Below are positions 4,797-5,144 of a stretch of DNA of 5,144 bases, one piece after another (the first letter of the stretch is position 1; each line of letters begins with the position of its first letter). The notes beneath the pieces were generated by a model, which had not been told where the DNA came from, made no database searches, and saw only the letters and a list, made by a program, of their open reading frames with translations. The stretch is from Planctomycetota bacterium. Lineage in GTDB: Bacteria > Planctomycetota > Phycisphaerae > Phycisphaerales > UBA1924. Location: the NCBI GenBank assembly GCA_023429345.1, contig JAEYVB010000038.1, positions 1 to 5,144 on the forward strand, written 5' to 3'. The position numbers were made by a program, and so were the translations under genes.

Positions 4797-5144
4797 ATGG
4801 CGGATCAGGAAGCCCCCAAAATCATCATCGATTCCGACTGGAAGTCCCAGGCCCAGGCCGAGAAGGACCGCCTCGCCGCCGCCGAAAAGGCCAAGGCCGC
4901 CGCCGCGCCCGCGGGAGCGCCCGGCGCACCCCCCGGGATGGAGGGCGAGCCCGGCATCCCCCAGCCCGATTTCGAAGAGCTCGTCCGCATGATGGCCACC
5001 CAGGCCCTTCTGTATCTCGGTGCTTTCCCCGACCCCGAGAGCGGCCGCCGCATGGTGTCGCTGGAGATGGCCCAGTTCAATATCGACATGCTCGCCATGC
5101 TCGAAACCAAGACCAAGGGCAACCTCGAGCAGCGTGAGCAGGAG
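4797..5144 (+). CDS. DUF1844 family protein of unknown function (3' end outside the window)
   Basis: There are 116 codons with no stop before the window ends. The protein opens with ADQEAPKIIIDSDWKSQAQ (2-20), the conserved start of many planctomycete DUF1844 proteins. A charged, alanine-rich, probably helical stretch follows (20-38), then a Gly/Pro-rich linker (39-56). The DUF1844 core begins at PDFEELVRMMATQALLYLGA (57-76), continues with FPDPESGRRM (77-86) and AQFNIDMLAMLETKTKGNL (92-110), and breaks off in EQREQE. A family member would normally run only a little further, through one more helix. There is no signal peptide or membrane segment, so it is probably a small cytoplasmic helical protein. 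No biochemical role is established for the family. It is the only gene on its strand here and is divergent from the parvulin operon. Confidence 0.88.
   Translation, partial: MADQEAPKIIIDSDWKSQAQAEKDRLAAAEKAKAAAAPAGAPGAPPGMEGEPGIPQPDFEELVRMMATQALLYLGAFPDPESGRRMVSLEMAQFNIDMLAMLETKTKGNLEQREQE

Noticed and set aside
1..5144. Mobile element, CRISPR, tRNA or rRNA content
   Set aside because: No direct repeats with regular spacers, transposase motifs, terminal inverted repeats or RNA gene folds were noticed, and coding genes fill nearly all the window.

Overview
This is a high-GC window (roughly 70% by eye) with almost no non-coding space, and it looks like core chromosome. It suggests a planctomycete-like bacterium, possibly of the Phycisphaerae. 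The reasons are the DUF1844 protein, the very small PQQ-like propeller protein, the style of the NuoN protein, and third codon positions that are nearly all G or C. This assignment is inference from gene content, not a database match.

Left part (1-1733, + strand): the last codons of an upstream gene, probably nuoM, abut a complete nuoN. NuoN is an antiporter-like proton-pumping subunit of respiratory complex I, and this looks like the 3' end of a nuo operon. Middle part (1735-2833): a complete 107-codon PQQ-like propeller protein on the - strand ends one base from the nuoN stop. It is divergent, across 112 bp, from scoB on the + strand, the catalytic-glutamate subunit of a 3-oxoacid CoA-transferase. 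No subunit A gene is beside it. Right part (2861-4664, - strand): a two-gene operon in which a secreted, probably lipid-anchored SurA/PpiC-like protein is followed 4 bp later by yraN, a UPF0102 nuclease-fold protein. A 132-bp divergent region then leads to the start of a DUF1844 gene on the + strand, which runs off the window.

The genes do not form one pathway. They fall into four transcription units: energy conservation (nuo), CoA-ester metabolism (scoB), envelope protein folding plus a DNA-associated housekeeping protein (parvulin-yraN), and two small proteins of unknown role. I found no mobile element, CRISPR array, tRNA, rRNA, riboswitch or defence system, and no gene-free stretch longer than about 130 bp.

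The most notable signal is regulatory. The tetramer CTAG occurs only twice in the window, both times inside the same 9-mer CTAGGATGC, and both times just upstream of a + strand gene. A related TAGGCT sits where a -10 box would give a leaderless mRNA for the propeller gene. I do not see convincing evidence of a new multi-gene system.
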